A stretch of DNA of 64,000 nucleotides from assembly GCA_021782365.1 (NCBI GenBank), contig JAJXVB010000002.1, forward strand, positions 62,001 through 126,000, in the 5' to 3' direction. Numbering within the stretch: the first letter of the stretch is position 1; each line of letters opens with the position of its first letter. Below the pieces are notes generated by a model, which saw only the letters and a list, made by a program, of their open reading frames with translations, was not told where the DNA came from and made no database searches. Made by a program: the position numbers and the translations under genes. Of the stretch, positions 21,247 through 30,877 are shown piece after piece. This DNA comes from Pseudomonadota bacterium (GTDB lineage Bacteria; Pseudomonadota; Gammaproteobacteria; Burkholderiales; Gallionellaceae).

Positions 21247-23609
21247 CTTGTCAGTCCCGCATAAAGCAAAGGCAGCTTCTCAGGCAAGCGCTCGACATGG
21301 TCCACGACCATGTAGTTCCTCGCACCAAAGATCCTGGATACATACTGGTCGGCTCTGGGATCGAGCGACATGCAGAAGGTGTTGACCCCACTGCGAGAAA
21401 GTTCTTCCACCGCCTTTTTCGTATCATGGCGCAGGTATTGGGGATCGCGTACATCCACGTCAGCCGGTTCGCCGTCCGTGATCACAAGAAGCAGCTTTTT
21501 GGAAGATTTCTGCAGCTTGAGATAATGACCTGCATGCCTTATTGCAGCACCCATGCGCGTTGAAAGCTGGCCTGTCATCGCGGCAAGGCGTGACTTTGGC
21601 TGTTCGTCATAGGGCTGATCGAAGTCCTTGTAGCGGAAGTATTCGACGTTGTGCCTGCCGTCCGAGCAGAATCCGTGTATCGCGAAGGGATCGCCTATCT
21701 TGTCGATTGCATCGGCCAGAAGCACCGCAGCCTGACGTTGCAGGTCGAGCACGCTGTATTCTTTCCCGCTTACCTTTTCGTTGGTCGATTCGGAAAGATC
21801 GAGCAACACCATCACGGAGATGTCGCGCATCTTGCGCACAGAGCGCATCATGATGCGCTGGTCCGGCTGCTGCACCATGCGTATGTCGATCATCGAGCGG
21901 ATCGCTGCATTGATGTCGAGCTCGTCGCCGTCCTCGAGTTTTCTGATGCGGGTCACCCCCTGAGGTTGCAACGCATCGAGCAGGAATTTCATGCGCTGTA
22001 TTTCGCGCTTGTACTGCGTGGCGATGTCATCGATGATCTGCATGTCTCCGGTCTTGGGGCGCTTTTCCTGCACGGTTACCCATGTCGGGCGCTCGAGCTG
22101 GATCTGGTAATCCCATTCCGAATAGTGATACGGAGCAGATACCGGCTCCTTACCCTCCATTTCATTGAAGGATTTTCCGCCGCTTTCATCGCCTATATTT
22201 TCGTATGGGTAAAGCTCGGTGGACAGCACCCAGATTTCCTGGGCATCGTCACCTGCGAGTTCGGTATCGATCTCGTTGGCCATCTCCATCACGCTGACAT
22301 ACTTCCTGACCTGTCTGACGGTCTCATAACCGGCAGAGGCCGCCTTCTCCATGTCGAATTCCTCGAATTCCCAGAAGTAGCGGTTGTCGTCGAGATAGGG
22401 TGCGATCAAAAGGTCTGTGCGCGGATGGAAAGGAATCTTCAGCAATGAGAGCTCATGCGCGAGCGCTACACCGATATCCCAGGAAAGCTGGTTGTCCTTC
22501 AGGCGATCCTGTCCTTGCGCGAAAAATTCACGCGCCTTTGCGATCACCGGATGATCATCCTGAAAGTTTTCGTCAAGCAGTGCACGCGCGATGCGGTTGA
22601 GATAATCGCCGATCGAATTGCCCTGTGAGGATCCGATGATGTGCAGGCTAGCCCAAAGCTGCTTCAAACCAGGAAAGGCATTGGTCGCAAGGCGTTCGAC
22701 GCGAGCGTCTTCGATTACCGCAATGGCGGCCATCTGCAGTGTGTTCAGGCCTTCTGCGGAAATCGGCGTCTGCGTATAAACGACATGAGCCGCGCAGTGT
22801 GCGGTCGCAGCTCTGTATAGCTCAAGACCCGAGATCCGCACTTCCTCAGTGTCCTTCTTGATGACGAAGTCATCGAAGGCATCCGGGACATGCAGCAGAT
22901 AATTCTCGATGTAGGGCTTGTATCCTTCGCGCTTCTCGAAGTCGCCGGAAGTAGGGCGCATGAAGAAATCGCGGGCCCATAAGGCGCGTAAATACATGTT
23001 GATTCGGCGCTGTACGTCGATGAACAGCGTGCCCTTGCGCTCCTGTTGCAGCACGGCAAGGGATTCCGGGGTCTGCAGGCCGAAATAGCGTACCTGCTCC
23101 TCATAGTTGGTGCGGTGCGCCTGTGCGCCCCAATTGGCCCAGCGGCGCAGGCCGCCCAACGTGAGCTGGGAAAATAGCTTATCCAGGTTGTCCAGCATCG
23201 GCTTGACGCCGCGCGGCGCATTGGCCAGCAGCGTGTTGATCAGCTGCAGATACTTGGAGAACAGCGCTGCATCGCCCAGGCGTTCGGCTGCTGTGGGTGC
23301 CGTTGCAAGCACCAGTTCAATCACCGTTCCGCTGGTCTTGGACGACATCTTCATCGCGCTGTAGACCAGATCGGGAATCACATCCTCGCCCAGCATCTTG
23401 GCGATGTTTGGTGCGCTTTCTATGTAGGTTGCAACCAACTCGCTGCCGCGACCCAGGCCCTTCAAAGACACCGCCCCTTCGAGGTAATTCTGCAGTCCGC
23501 GCGGGCTGAACACGCGCGCCGCTTCCTGCCAGGCGGATTGTAGAATTTCCCGCGAATTATCTGACAGCTCGCCGAGAATTTCTTGATAATCTTCGAGATG
23601 GATAGACAT
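21243..23609 (-). CDS. cbbO: RuBisCO activase subunit CbbO (von Willebrand A domain)
   Basis: 788 residues. A long N-terminal region of the CbbO/NorD type is followed by a von Willebrand factor A domain from about residue 590, with metal-site motif DLSEST near 607. CbbO docks on RuBisCO and recruits the CbbQ hexamer to remove inhibitory sugar phosphates. It is 106 bp downstream of cbbQ and overlaps the next small gene by 4 bases. Confidence 0.93.
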   Translation of the reverse strand: MSIHLEDYQEILGELSDNSREILQSAWQEAARVFSPRGLQNYLEGAVSLKGLGRGSELVATYIESAPNIAKMLGEDVIPDLVYSAMKMSSKTSGTVIELVLATAPTAAERLGDAALFSKYLQLINTLLANAPRGVKPMLDNLDKLFSQLTLGGLRRWANWGAQAHRTNYEEQVRYFGLQTPESLAVLQQERKGTLFIDVQRRINMYLRALWARDFFMRPTSGDFEKREGYKPYIENYLLHVPDAFDDFVIKKDTEEVRISGLELYRAATAHCAAHVVYTQTPISAEGLNTLQMAAIAVIEDARVERLATNAFPGLKQLWASLHIIGSSQGNSIGDYLNRIARALLDENFQDDHPVIAKAREFFAQGQDRLKDNQLSWDIGVALAHELSLLKIPFHPRTDLLIAPYLDDNRYFWEFEEFDMEKAASAGYETVRQVRKYVSVMEMANEIDTELAGDDAQEIWVLSTELYPYENIGDESGGKSFNEMEGKEPVSAPYHYSEWDYQIQLERPTWVTVQEKRPKTGDMQIIDDIATQYKREIQRMKFLLDALQPQGVTRIRKLEDGDELDINAAIRSMIDIRMVQQPDQRIMMRSVRKMRDISVMVLLDLSESTNEKVSGKEYSVLDLQRQAAVLLADAIDKIGDPFAIHGFCSDGRHNVEYFRYKDFDQPYDEQPKSRLAAMTGQLSTRMGAAIRHAGHYLKLQKSSKKLLLVITDGEPADVDVRDPQYLRHDTKKAVEELSRSGVNTFCMSLDPRADQYVSRIFGARNYMVVDHVERLPEKLPLLYAGLTR

Positions 23610-23715
23610 GGCTCAGTTGGAGTCAACATGCAAGCTGACTCATTCTCCTTTGCTCCCTAGACCTTGTTGGTCACTGCGATCAATTTGAGGCAGTGCTGCT
23701 TTTCGCTATCAACGA

Positions 23716-24519
23716 TCAGAAATATGTGCTGACTGCAGCATCCAGCGCATCACGCATGTCTGGATCGTCGGTGATCGGGCGCACCAGCGCCACGCGGCAG
23801 GCCTTGATGGGATCGACGCCATTGGAGATCAAGCTGGCCGCATAGATCAGCATGCGCGTCGAGATGCCTTCGTCCAGTCCGTGACCCTTGAGGTTGCGGG
23901 CGCGCTCCGCGATGGAAACCAGCTTGCCTGCCACTTCAGCATTGACGCTCGTCTCATGCGCGATGATCTCGGTCTCGATGTCGTGTTCGGGATAGCTGAA
24001 GTCCAGCGCGCCGAAACGCTGCTTGGTCGATTGCTTCAAATCTTTCATCAGGGACTGGTATCCGGGATTGTATGAAATGACCAGCTGGAAATCCGGATGC
24101 GCCTTGATCAGTTCGCCCTTCTTTTCAAGCGGCAAAACGCGACGGTTGTCCGTCAGCGGGTGTATCACCACCGTGGTGTCCTGGCGCGCCTCGACCACTT
24201 CGTCGAGATAGCAGATCGCGCCATAGCGCGCAGCCAGCGCAAGGGGACCATCCTGCCAGCGCGTGCCCTGCGCGTCGAGCAGGAAACGACCGACCAGATC
24301 GGAAGCTGTCATGTCTTCGTTGCAGGCTACGGTGATCAAAGGCTTTTTGAGTTTCCACGCCATGTGTTCGACAAAGCGGGATTTTCCGCAACCGGTGGGG
24401 CCTTTCAGCATCATCGGCATGCGCACGCTGTAAGCAGCCTCATACAGCTCGACTTCGTCGGCGACAGGACGGTAATAGGGTTCTGCTTCGATACGATACT
24501 GCTGGATGATGTCGCTCAT
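23716..24519 (-). CDS. cbbQ: RuBisCO activase subunit CbbQ (MoxR-type AAA+ ATPase)
   Basis: 267 residues. Walker A GPTGCGKS is at 40-47 and Walker B AICYLDEV at 101-108; this is the MoxR AAA+ clade. CbbQ rings hydrolyse ATP to remodel inhibited RuBisCO together with CbbO. GGAG lies 6 bases before the ATG. It is separated from cbbS by 99 bp containing a strong hairpin. Confidence 0.94.
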   Translation of the reverse strand: MSDIIQQYRIEAEPYYRPVADEVELYEAAYSVRMPMMLKGPTGCGKSRFVEHMAWKLKKPLITVACNEDMTASDLVGRFLLDAQGTRWQDGPLALAARYGAICYLDEVVEARQDTTVVIHPLTDNRRVLPLEKKGELIKAHPDFQLVISYNPGYQSLMKDLKQSTKQRFGALDFSYPEHDIETEIIAHETSVNAEVAGKLVSIAERARNLKGHGLDEGISTRMLIYAASLISNGVDPIKACRVALVRPITDDPDMRDALDAAVSTYF

Positions 24520-24587
24520 CTATGTCTCCATCTTTCAACACAAGGAAGGAAGCGGCCTGGTTTTTTGACAAACCGCTTTCGTCATTG

Positions 24588-24607
24588 CCCCGCCGCAGGC
24601 GGCGGGG
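24588..24607 (-). other. GC-rich hairpin between cbbS and cbbQ
   Basis: A perfect 8-bp stem (ccccgccg pairing with cggcgggg) with a 4-base loop, 11 bases after the cbbS stop. No T run follows, so it is more likely to protect the 3' end of cbbLS mRNA or reduce read-through into cbbQO than to terminate fully. A second, weaker inverted repeat (aagcgg/ccgctt with inner ggttt/aaacc) lies at about 24550-24580. Confidence 0.7.
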
Positions 24608-24618
24608 AATTGCATTGC

Positions 24619-24975
24619 TTAAACGGTCTTGCCGCGGTAGATCACCATCGACGCGCCCTGGCTTTGAGCAAAGTTGTCATAGCCAACCAGACGAACGTGG
24701 TTGTTCGGGTTTGCCCTGTGACATGCTTCTGCTTCACCCAGAACCTTGCTCACGTCGGTTTCGCCAAACATCGGCAGCTTCCACATGTACCAGTAGTTGT
24801 CCATCAAATGCTCTGGCTCTGTGTGCTCGATTGCCGGGTTCCAACCCTTGTTGATGATGTATTCGACCTGCTTCTTGATCTGGTCAGCATTCATCGCCGG
24901 CAGATAAGAAAAGGTTTCGAACTTGCGGCTCGTAGGGTCAGACAAGCGGCTCTTGTAATCCAACATTTCAGACAT
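24619..24975 (-). CDS. cbbS: RuBisCO small subunit, form IA
   Basis: 118 residues: [30 protein letters not shown] and [14 protein letters not shown] are typical of form IA small subunits. The start at 24975 ([11 protein letters not shown]) has GGAGA 5 bases upstream. Compared with the carboxysomal small subunit of Halothiobacillus as I recall it, six extra residues (SDPTSR, 12-17) sit between DYKSRL and KFETF; such an insertion is associated with the non-carboxysomal IAq group. It follows cbbL by 50 bp. Confidence 0.95.
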   Translation of the reverse strand: MSEMLDYKSRLSDPTSRKFETFSYLPAMNADQIKKQVEYIINKGWNPAIEHTEPEHLMDNYWYMWKLPMFGETDVSKVLGEAEACHRANPNNHVRLVGYDNFAQSQGASMVIYRGKTV

Positions 24976-25025
24976 TGTATTCTCCAGTTTTGTTTGAGGC
25001 CCGGCGCAATGCGCCGGGAGATTCA

Positions 25026-26447
25026 TCACTTGTGAGCGACGTCCAGCTTGTCGACGGTGTCAAACTCGAACTTGATTTCCTTCCATGTTTCCATGGCGAC
25101 CTTGAGTTCCGGGCTGTTCTTCGCCGCTTCTGTCAACACAGCCTTGCCTTCCTTCTCGATAGCCACGCCGCGGTTGCGCGCTTCAACGCAGGCTTCGAGC
25201 GCCACGCGGTTGGCTGCGGCACCTGCTGCATTGCCCCATGGATGGCCAAGCGTACCGCCGCCGAACTGCAGAACGGAATCATCGCCGAAGATGTTGACCA
25301 GAGCAGGCATGTGCCATACGTGGATACCGCCGGATGCGACAGGCAATACGCCAGGCATCGAACCCCAATCCTGATCGAACATGATGCCGCGCGAACGGTC
25401 TTCAGCAGTGAAGGAGTCGCGCATCAGGTCGATCCAGCCCAGAGTCGCGCCGCGATCACCTTCCAGCTTGCCTACAACGGTGCCGGAGTGCAGATGGTCG
25501 CCGCCGGACAGACGCAGGATCTTGGTCAGCACGCGGAAGTGGATGCCGTGGTGAGGATTGCGGTCGATAACAGCGTGCATCGCGCGGTGGATGTGCAGCA
25601 GGATGCCGTTGTCACGGCACCAGTTTGCAAGACCCGTGTTGGCGCAGAAACCGCCGGTGATGTAGTCGTGCATGATGATCGGTGCGCCGAGCTCTTTCGC
25701 ATATTCGGCACGCTTGTACATTTCTTCAGGAGTGGGAGCCGTGACGTTCAGGTAGTGACCCTTGCGCTCGCCAGTCTCACGCTCCGACTTGTGGATCGCT
25801 TCCATCACGAAGTCGAAACGCTGCCTCCAGCGCATGAATGGCTGGCTGTTGACGTTCTCGTCGTCCTTGGTGAAGTCTAGACCTCCGCGCAGGCATTCGT
25901 ATACGGCGCGACCGTAGTTCTTCGCGGAAAGACCGAGCTTGGGCTTGATCGTGCAGCCCAGGAGCGGACGGCCGTACTTGTTCATCATGTCGCGCTCGAC
26001 CTGGATGCCGTGAGGGGGGCCGCCGCAGGTTTTCACGTAGGCGAGCGGGAAGCGCACGTCTTCCAGACGCAATGCGCGGATCGCCTTGAAGCCGAACACG
26101 TTACCGACCAGCGAAGTAAATACGTTGACTACGGAGCCTTCTTCGAAAAGATCGATCGGATAGGCTATAAATGCGTAGAAGCAGGTGTCGTCTCCGGGAA
26201 CGTCTTCGATCCTGTAGGCGCGGCCCTTGTAGTAGTCCAGATCGGTCAGGAGGTCTGTCCACACAGTTGTCCAAGTACCTGTTGAAGATTCTGCTGCAAC
26301 AGCCGCAGCTGCCTCTTCACGATCCACGCCAGGCTGAGGTGTAATCTTGAAACATGCAAGAATGTCGGAATCCAATGGGGTATATTCCGGCATCCAGTAA
26401 GTTTGCCGGTATTCTTTTACACCGGCGTTGTAGGTCTTGACGGCCAT
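25026..26447 (-). CDS. cbbL: RuBisCO large subunit, form IA
   Basis: 473 residues, the catalytic subunit fixing CO2 on ribulose bisphosphate. Active-site signatures are [21 protein letters not shown] (carbamylated Lys), HRAMHAV and [17 protein letters not shown] lies 7 bases before the ATG. First gene of cbbL-cbbS-cbbQ-cbbO-ORF100, divergent from a LysR gene with 163 bp between starts. Linkage to cbbQ and cbbO rather than csoS2 fits form IAq. Confidence 0.98.
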   Translation of the reverse strand: MAVKTYNAGVKEYRQTYWMPEYTPLDSDILACFKITPQPGVDREEAAAAVAAESSTGTWTTVWTDLLTDLDYYKGRAYRIEDVPGDDTCFYAFIAYPIDLFEEGSVVNVFTSLVGNVFGFKAIRALRLEDVRFPLAYVKTCGGPPHGIQVERDMMNKYGRPLLGCTIKPKLGLSAKNYGRAVYECLRGGLDFTKDDENVNSQPFMRWRQRFDFVMEAIHKSERETGERKGHYLNVTAPTPEEMYKRAEYAKELGAPIIMHDYITGGFCANTGLANWCRDNGILLHIHRAMHAVIDRNPHHGIHFRVLTKILRLSGGDHLHSGTVVGKLEGDRGATLGWIDLMRDSFTAEDRSRGIMFDQDWGSMPGVLPVASGGIHVWHMPALVNIFGDDSVLQFGGGTLGHPWGNAAGAAANRVALEACVEARNRGVAIEKEGKAVLTEAAKNSPELKVAMETWKEIKFEFDTVDKLDVAHK

Positions 26448-26523
26448 AGCAACTTCCTTTTTGTCTGGTTAATCAGATGTCTTCCATCTTGGAAAGACTT
26501 GTAGCCCTGTTGAGCATGTCGGC

Positions 26524-26529
26524 ACTATA
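26524..26529 (-). promoter_or_regulatory. Candidate -10 element of the cbbL promoter
   Basis: TATAGT on the minus strand, 77 bases before the cbbL ATG and 13 bp from the shared operator site. No good -35 hexamer is present, as expected for a promoter needing a LysR-type activator. Confidence 0.45.
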
Positions 26530-26542
26530 TACAAAACGAACT

Positions 26543-26568
26543 ATAACTAATAATTGTATTTTCTTATG
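26543..26568 (-). promoter_or_regulatory. Candidate CbbR operator upstream of cbbL
   Basis: The plus strand reads ATAACTAATAATTGT followed by ATTTTCTTATG. ATAA at one end and TTAT near the other form an interrupted dyad, a LysR-type feature. Twenty-two of 26 positions match the site upstream of dabB1 (42690-42715). The core ATRAMTAAYWATYRT also occurs upstream of csoS2 and dabB2. Confidence 0.6.
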
Positions 26569-26610
26569 CAGATCATTTACCATGGTCAATGGTTATCCAG
26601 GATGTAAGCC

Positions 26611-27576
26611 ATGATTAGAAATGCGACATTGCGCCAGCTCAAGGTCTTCGAGGCGGTTGCACGCAACTTGAGTTTTACGCGTGCAGCAGAAGAACTGCAC
26701 ACTACGCAGCCTACCGTATCCATTCAACTCAAGCAGTTGACCGATCTCGTTGGCCAGCCGCTCCTTGAACAGACCGGGAAGCGTGTGTCATTAACCTTTG
26801 CAGGAGAAGAGCTTCTCAAGGTTTGCCGCGATATTTTCGATGAGCTTTCCCGCTATGAAATGTTGCTGGCCGACATGAGGGGGGTCAAGGCAGGAAGGTT
26901 GAAACTGTCGGTTATCACGACCGCTAAGTATTTCGTGCCGCGCCTGCTTGGTCTTTTTTGCCAGCGTTATCCGGGGGTAGACGTTTTGCTCAGCGTTGAA
27001 AACAGGGAGCACCTTTTGCAACGCATGGCTGAGAATCAGGACGATCTCTATGTATTGGGACAGCCGCCCCAACACCTGGATGTCGAAGTGGAGCCTTTTC
27101 TTGAAAACCCGATCGTCGTTCTTGCCGCGCGCAACCATCCGCTCGCCGGCGTTAAAAAGATATCTCCCAAGCGACTTGCCGAAGAACAGTTTCTGATGCG
27201 GGAAGCAGGCTCCGGCACCCGCCTTTCCACAGAAAAATTTTTCGCCGAACGCGGCTTGAAGCTCAAGGTTCGAATGGAGCTGGGCAGCAATGAGGCGATC
27301 AAGCATGCGGTCGCCGGCGGCCTCGGAATCGCGGTGCTTTCCGCGCACACCTTGGCGCTTGACCGCAATGAGGATGAACTTGCAGTGCTCGATGTGGAAG
27401 GGTTTCCGATACGCCGCCACTGGTATCTTGCCTACTCCAAGGAAAAACCCCTATCGATACTCGCGCAGACATTCCTCGAATTTCTTCAAAAGGAAAGCCA
27501 GACGCTCAGCCAGAAATATTTGCTCGGCTTAAGCGGGTTCCCCAATCAGAATCCCCCGACGAAGAAGAAACGGTAA
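26611..27576 (+). CDS. cbbR: LysR-family transcriptional regulator, CbbR-like
   Basis: 321 residues. An N-terminal winged helix-turn-helix (LRQLKVFEAVARNLSFTRAA, then TTQPTVS) and a C-terminal ligand-binding domain. Divergent from cbbL, the classic position of cbbR, which activates Calvin-cycle genes in response to metabolites such as RuBP or NADPH. It is similar along its length to two other LysR genes in this window (35771 and 48055). Confidence 0.9.
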   Translation: MIRNATLRQLKVFEAVARNLSFTRAAEELHTTQPTVSIQLKQLTDLVGQPLLEQTGKRVSLTFAGEELLKVCRDIFDELSRYEMLLADMRGVKAGRLKLSVITTAKYFVPRLLGLFCQRYPGVDVLLSVENREHLLQRMAENQDDLYVLGQPPQHLDVEVEPFLENPIVVLAARNHPLAGVKKISPKRLAEEQFLMREAGSGTRLSTEKFFAERGLKLKVRMELGSNEAIKHAVAGGLGIAVLSAHTLALDRNEDELAVLDVEGFPIRRHWYLAYSKEKPLSILAQTFLEFLQKESQTLSQKYLLGLSGFPNQNPPTKKKR

Positions 27577-27624
27577 TATTGATTTTTCCGGGGGAAGGCT
27601 TCTGGTCTTGCTGTTTGAGGTGAG

Positions 27625-27644
27625 CCAATTGAGCGATCAATTGG
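27625..27644. other. Perfect hairpin between convergent cbbR and purK
   Basis: An 8-bp stem (ccaattga pairing with tcaattgg) with a GCGA tetraloop on the plus strand, in the 92-bp gap between two gene ends. There is no T run on either side, so intrinsic termination is uncertain; it may still act as a bidirectional 3'-end structure. Confidence 0.5.
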
Positions 27645-27668
27645 ATATGCTGGCAGGGCAGGGTGGTT

Positions 27669-28802
27669 TCAGGAGCAATATCGCTCGAGCTCTCGTTGTA
27701 TTTTCAGCGCTTCATCGCGCGCTTCGATTGCCGTTGGAGCAAGGCAAGTATAGTGCCCCATCTTGCGTCCTGGGCGCGCCTCGCGCTTGCCATATAGGTG
27801 CAGTTTGGCGCGGGGGCTTTTCAGGATCTGTTCCCAATGCGGTTCGCCATTTCGCCAAAGATCGCCCAGCAAGTTTACCATCGCAACAGGCGACAAAAGC
27901 CTTGTTTCGCCCAGAGGCAATCCGCACAGTGCACGCACCTGCTGTTCATACTGGCTGGTGACGCAGGCGTCTATCGTGTAATGTCCGCTGTTGTGAGGTC
28001 TTGGGGCAATTTCATTGACCAGCAACTTGCCATGGCTTATGAAAAATTCGACTGCGAGCACGCCGACATATTCAAGGTGCAGGGCTATCTTGCGTGCTAT
28101 GGTTTGTGCTTCGTCGATCAGCTCGTGACTTACGTGCGCGGGAACGACAGTGATGTCGAGCACGCCATTGGCATGCGAATTCTCGCTCAAAGGATAGACT
28201 GCCATTTCATTGTCGATACCGCGTGCAAGTATCACGGACACTTCAGTGTCGAGCGGCACCAGGCCTTCAAGCACGCAGGGTTCACGCTTCATCGCATTCC
28301 ACGCGGACAGGGCTTCCTGAAAAGCCATCACTTTTGCCTGCCCCTTTCCGTCATAGCCGAAGCGGCTTACCTTGAGAATGGCGGGCGCCTTGATCGTCTC
28401 GAAAGCATTGACCAGGTCAGCCTCGTTTTCTATAAAGGCAAATGGGGCGGTTGGAAATCCGTGGTCGCGCAGGAATGATTTTTCATAAATGCGGTTCTGG
28501 GTGGTAGACACGGCAAGCGATCCTGGGCTGACAATACAATGCAGAGCCAGCCTCTCGAGCGTCGATGCCGGGATATTTTCAAATTCCGTGGTAACGGCAG
28601 CGCATTCGCGAGCAAGACGATCGAGAGCATGGGCGTCTTCATATTCTGCCATCAGGTGATAGTCGGCGATCTCGCCCGCAGGGCTTTGCGGATCCGGGTC
28701 AAGCACGATGGTCCGATAACCCATGGTCCGTGCGGCAACGACGAACATGCGGCCCAATTGCCCGCCGCCGAGCATGCCAAGTGTAGCGCCGGGCAATATC
28801 AT
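27669..28802 (-). CDS. purK: N5-carboxyaminoimidazole ribonucleotide synthase
   Basis: A 377-residue ATP-grasp enzyme that uses ATP and bicarbonate to carboxylate AIR to N5-CAIR. N-terminal [11 protein letters not shown] (8-18) and [16 protein letters not shown] are family signatures. Its ATG overlaps the purE stop by 4 bases. Substrate bicarbonate ties it to the carbon-concentrating genes around it. Confidence 0.96.
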   Translation of the reverse strand: MILPGATLGMLGGGQLGRMFVVAARTMGYRTIVLDPDPQSPAGEIADYHLMAEYEDAHALDRLARECAAVTTEFENIPASTLERLALHCIVSPGSLAVSTTQNRIYEKSFLRDHGFPTAPFAFIENEADLVNAFETIKAPAILKVSRFGYDGKGQAKVMAFQEALSAWNAMKREPCVLEGLVPLDTEVSVILARGIDNEMAVYPLSENSHANGVLDITVVPAHVSHELIDEAQTIARKIALHLEYVGVLAVEFFISHGKLLVNEIAPRPHNSGHYTIDACVTSQYEQQVRALCGLPLGETRLLSPVAMVNLLGDLWRNGEPHWEQILKSPRAKLHLYGKREARPGRKMGHYTCLAPTAIEARDEALKIQRELERYCS

Positions 28803-29314
28803 TTTGGCAGTTTCATCGCCTTGACCTTGGCGACCTGTTGCTTGCGGAATTTTTCGAGTTTACGTGCGAGGGTTGCATCGTTATTTGCGAGCATTGCTGC
28901 GGCGAAAAGAGCCGCATTTGCAGCGCCAGCTTCTCCGATTGCAAAGGTTGCGACAGGAACTCCCTTGGGCATCTGAACGATAGACAAAAGGGAATCCAGC
29001 CCTTTGAGTGCGCGAGATGTGACCGGGACGCCAAGTACAGGCACTGTGGTTTTGGCGGCCAGCATTCCTGGCAGATGTGCCGAGCCGCCTGCGCCTGCGA
29101 TGATGCATTGCAAACCGCGCATGCCGGCGCTTTCGGCGTATTCATATAGAAGATCAGGTGTGCGGTGAGCCGACACCACTTTAGCTTCATGAGGGATCCC
29201 GAACTCATCCAGCACCTGTACCGCGTGTTGCATGATTTTCCAGTCGCTGTCGCTTCCCATGACGACGCCAACCAACGGGTTTTTCACGGCTGGCTTTCGC
29301 TTTTGACGATCCAT
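28799..29314 (-). CDS. purE: N5-carboxyaminoimidazole ribonucleotide mutase (class I PurE)
   Basis: 171 residues. [25 protein letters not shown] and [13 protein letters not shown] are class I PurE signatures; the enzyme moves the carboxylate of N5-CAIR made by PurK. It begins 35 bp after mcdB on the same strand, so it may be transcribed from the carboxysome operon as well as from a local promoter. Overlaps purK by 4 bases. Confidence 0.95.
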   Translation of the reverse strand: MDRQKRKPAVKNPLVGVVMGSDSDWKIMQHAVQVLDEFGIPHEAKVVSAHRTPDLLYEYAESAGMRGLQCIIAGAGGSAHLPGMLAAKTTVPVLGVPVTSRALKGLDSLLSIVQMPKGVPVATFAIGEAGAANAALFAAAMLANNDATLARKLEKFRKQQVAKVKAMKLPK

Positions 29315-29330
29315 ATATACACTCAGAATA

Positions 29331-29348
29331 CAGTAATAGCAGTAATAG
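29331..29348. repeat. Tandem 9-bp direct repeat between mcdB and purE
   Basis: cagtaatag occurs twice without gap in the 35-bp spacer between the mcdB stop and the purE start. Meaning unknown. Confidence 0.6.
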
Positions 29349-29349
29349 T

Positions 29350-29523
29350 TTAATCAGGCCAGACGCGTTCTGAAAGCATCGGAATGCGTGCAGGTTTAAC
29401 TGCCTTCGCTGGGCTGCTGGGTTCCACTTTTTTCGCTATTGTAGCTGGTTTTTCTTCAGGTTTGTTTTCCTGTACCTTGACCTTGCGCATGCTGACGGCA
29501 AGTTTATTGGATGTTTTGCTCAT
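29350..29523 (-). CDS. mcdB: Carboxysome positioning protein McdB, alpha type
   Basis: A 57-residue frame starting [17 protein letters not shown] and ending SERVWPD. Alpha-type McdB proteins are small, disordered, basic and end with an invariant Trp near the C-terminus; this frame has exactly that, with a Lys/Pro-rich middle. The ATG overlaps the mcdA stop by 4 bases (ATGA), so it is translated by coupling with the ParA-like partner. It would link carboxysomes to the McdA gradient on the nucleoid. Its small size makes it easy to miss. Confidence 0.82.
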   Translation of the reverse strand: MSKTSNKLAVSMRKVKVQENKPEEKPATIAKKVEPSSPAKAVKPARIPMLSERVWPD

Positions 29524-30152
29524 TTTAATAACTCCTTTATGATGGCTTCAATCTCACAAACAGCAGCCTTGCCCCGAGGGCCAAGTCCATAAACGCTTGT
29601 TCCTTCCATTGCCGCATTACGATATGCCGCGCGGCGTGCGATCCCTGTCTTTAAAGTCGGAAAGTCAAATTCCGCCAGGGCTTCGTGCATCGACTTTGAA
29701 AGCGAATTGCGTGCATCCAGCTGATTCAGCACTACAAAAGCCTTTAGGCGCGGGTTTTGCTTTTTTGCGCGATTTACTTCATCTGCAATATCAATGCTGG
29801 CCCACAAGTCTACCGGAGATGGCTGAATCGGAATGAGCGCAATGTCGACGTTTCTTAACACATCGCTGACTGTTGCTGTTTGCAGGGTGGGTGGACAATC
29901 CAATACAACATAGCGGTGTTTTTGCATTTCCTTCAGGAATTCTGCTATTGCGGTATTGGCGTGGAGCTGCTGCACTTCTGGCAAGTCACCTGTTTCGTTC
30001 ATGCGGACCCATTGACTGATCGATCTTTGCGGGTCGGTATCCAGCACGATCGTGTTGCCGCGTTGATGAAGACCCGCTGCCAGATTGAGCGCCAGGGTGG
30101 TCTTGCCTGTTCCGCCTTTCTGGTTCGCAATCGCGATGCGTAGCGCAGACAT
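29520..30152 (-). CDS. mcdA: ParA-type ATPase McdA for carboxysome positioning
   Basis: 210 residues with a deviant Walker A motif KGGTGKTT at 12-19, Walker A' region DTDPQRS and Walker B VVLDCPPT: a ParA/MinD ATPase. In alpha-carboxysome operons this gene is mcdA, which spaces carboxysomes along the nucleoid with McdB. The start overlaps the acRAF stop by one base and the stop overlaps mcdB by 4. Confidence 0.9.
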   Translation of the reverse strand: MSALRIAIANQKGGTGKTTLALNLAAGLHQRGNTIVLDTDPQRSISQWVRMNETGDLPEVQQLHANTAIAEFLKEMQKHRYVVLDCPPTLQTATVSDVLRNVDIALIPIQPSPVDLWASIDIADEVNRAKKQNPRLKAFVVLNQLDARNSLSKSMHEALAEFDFPTLKTGIARRAAYRNAAMEGTSVYGLGPRGKAAVCEIEAIIKELLK

Positions 30153-30421
30153 CAGTTATTGCCAGCAAATAAATTATCGATTTTTTGGGCTAGCGCAATA
30201 TGCTCTGTAGCAATTTTATTGCCATTGGCATCGATGGTGACGCTAACGTAGTTTTTGCCAAAGCTCAAGTTCGGGTAAAGCTGGGTTTGTTCGCAGAGCT
30301 TGGACAGATCATCGAGAAAGCGTCTGGTTTCAGCATAGTTTTCGAACTCGAAACGCTGACTTAAGGTCGGTGGCAAATCTTGCTTTAACCAGCGCGGAAT
30401 AGGATTGTTGCCTTCACTCAT
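30152..30421 (-). CDS. Alpha-carboxysome RuBisCO assembly factor acRAF (pterin dehydratase-like)
   Basis: 89 residues with the pterin-4a-carbinolamine dehydratase-like fold expected for ac[35 protein letters not shown] and a C-terminal helix. Members encoded in cso operons help assemble RuBisCO and are not thought to act on pterins. Its presence here is notable because the operon has no cbbL or cbbS. AAGGTAG precedes the ATG. Confidence 0.85.
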   Translation of the reverse strand: MSEGNNPIPRWLKQDLPPTLSQRFEFENYAETRRFLDDLSKLCEQTQLYPNLSFGKNYVSVTIDANGNKIATEHIALAQKIDNLFAGNN

Positions 30422-30432
30422 GTTTCTCTACC

Positions 30433-30864
30433 TTAGTTTGGAAGTTCATCTATCATTCTGTTCAGTTCTTCTCGATGCGTCAACTCGTCATTCATTATCT
30501 TCGCGAACAGGGCTTGGTGCTCGAAGTCGCGCACGCGCATGCAGTATTCCGCAGCTTCTTCATACAAGCGTATTGCTTCGATTTCCAGGACAAGATCGAT
30601 GGACATCATCTCGCGCAAATTTCTTCCAAGCCTGACAGCCGGCAACTGAGTGGCGTTGGGCGCGGCGCCAATCTTCAATAGAGCATCGATCAGACTTTGC
30701 ACATGTTCAAGTTCTTCGGTAACGTCCTGGCGGAAATGCGCGCAGTATTTCTCCATTCCCCATTGGTCGCATATTCTTGACTGGGCCATGTATTGCTGAA
30801 CTGCAGCCATTTCATGCCCCAGTGCCCGGTTTAAATACCCCAATAGTCTTGGATCCCTTGCCAT
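30433..30864 (-). CDS. Bacterioferritin-like protein of the carboxysome operon
   Basis: 143 residues, four-helix ferritin-like domain with carboxylate/His ligands (GHEMAAVQQY near 16, EELEHVQSL near 50 and NDELTHREEL near 126). Bacterioferritin-like genes are regular members of alpha-carboxysome operons; the role there is unknown. It lies 13 bp after the second csoS1 and 11 bp before acRAF. Confidence 0.88.
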   Translation of the reverse strand: MARDPRLLGYLNRALGHEMAAVQQYMAQSRICDQWGMEKYCAHFRQDVTEELEHVQSLIDALLKIGAAPNATQLPAVRLGRNLREMMSIDLVLEIEAIRLYEEAAEYCMRVRDFEHQALFAKIMNDELTHREELNRMIDELPN

Positions 30865-30877
30865 GATGCAAACCTGA

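Noticed and set aside
24588..24607. cbbS-cbbQ hairpin as a full terminator
   Set aside because: There is no T run after the stem on the minus strand.
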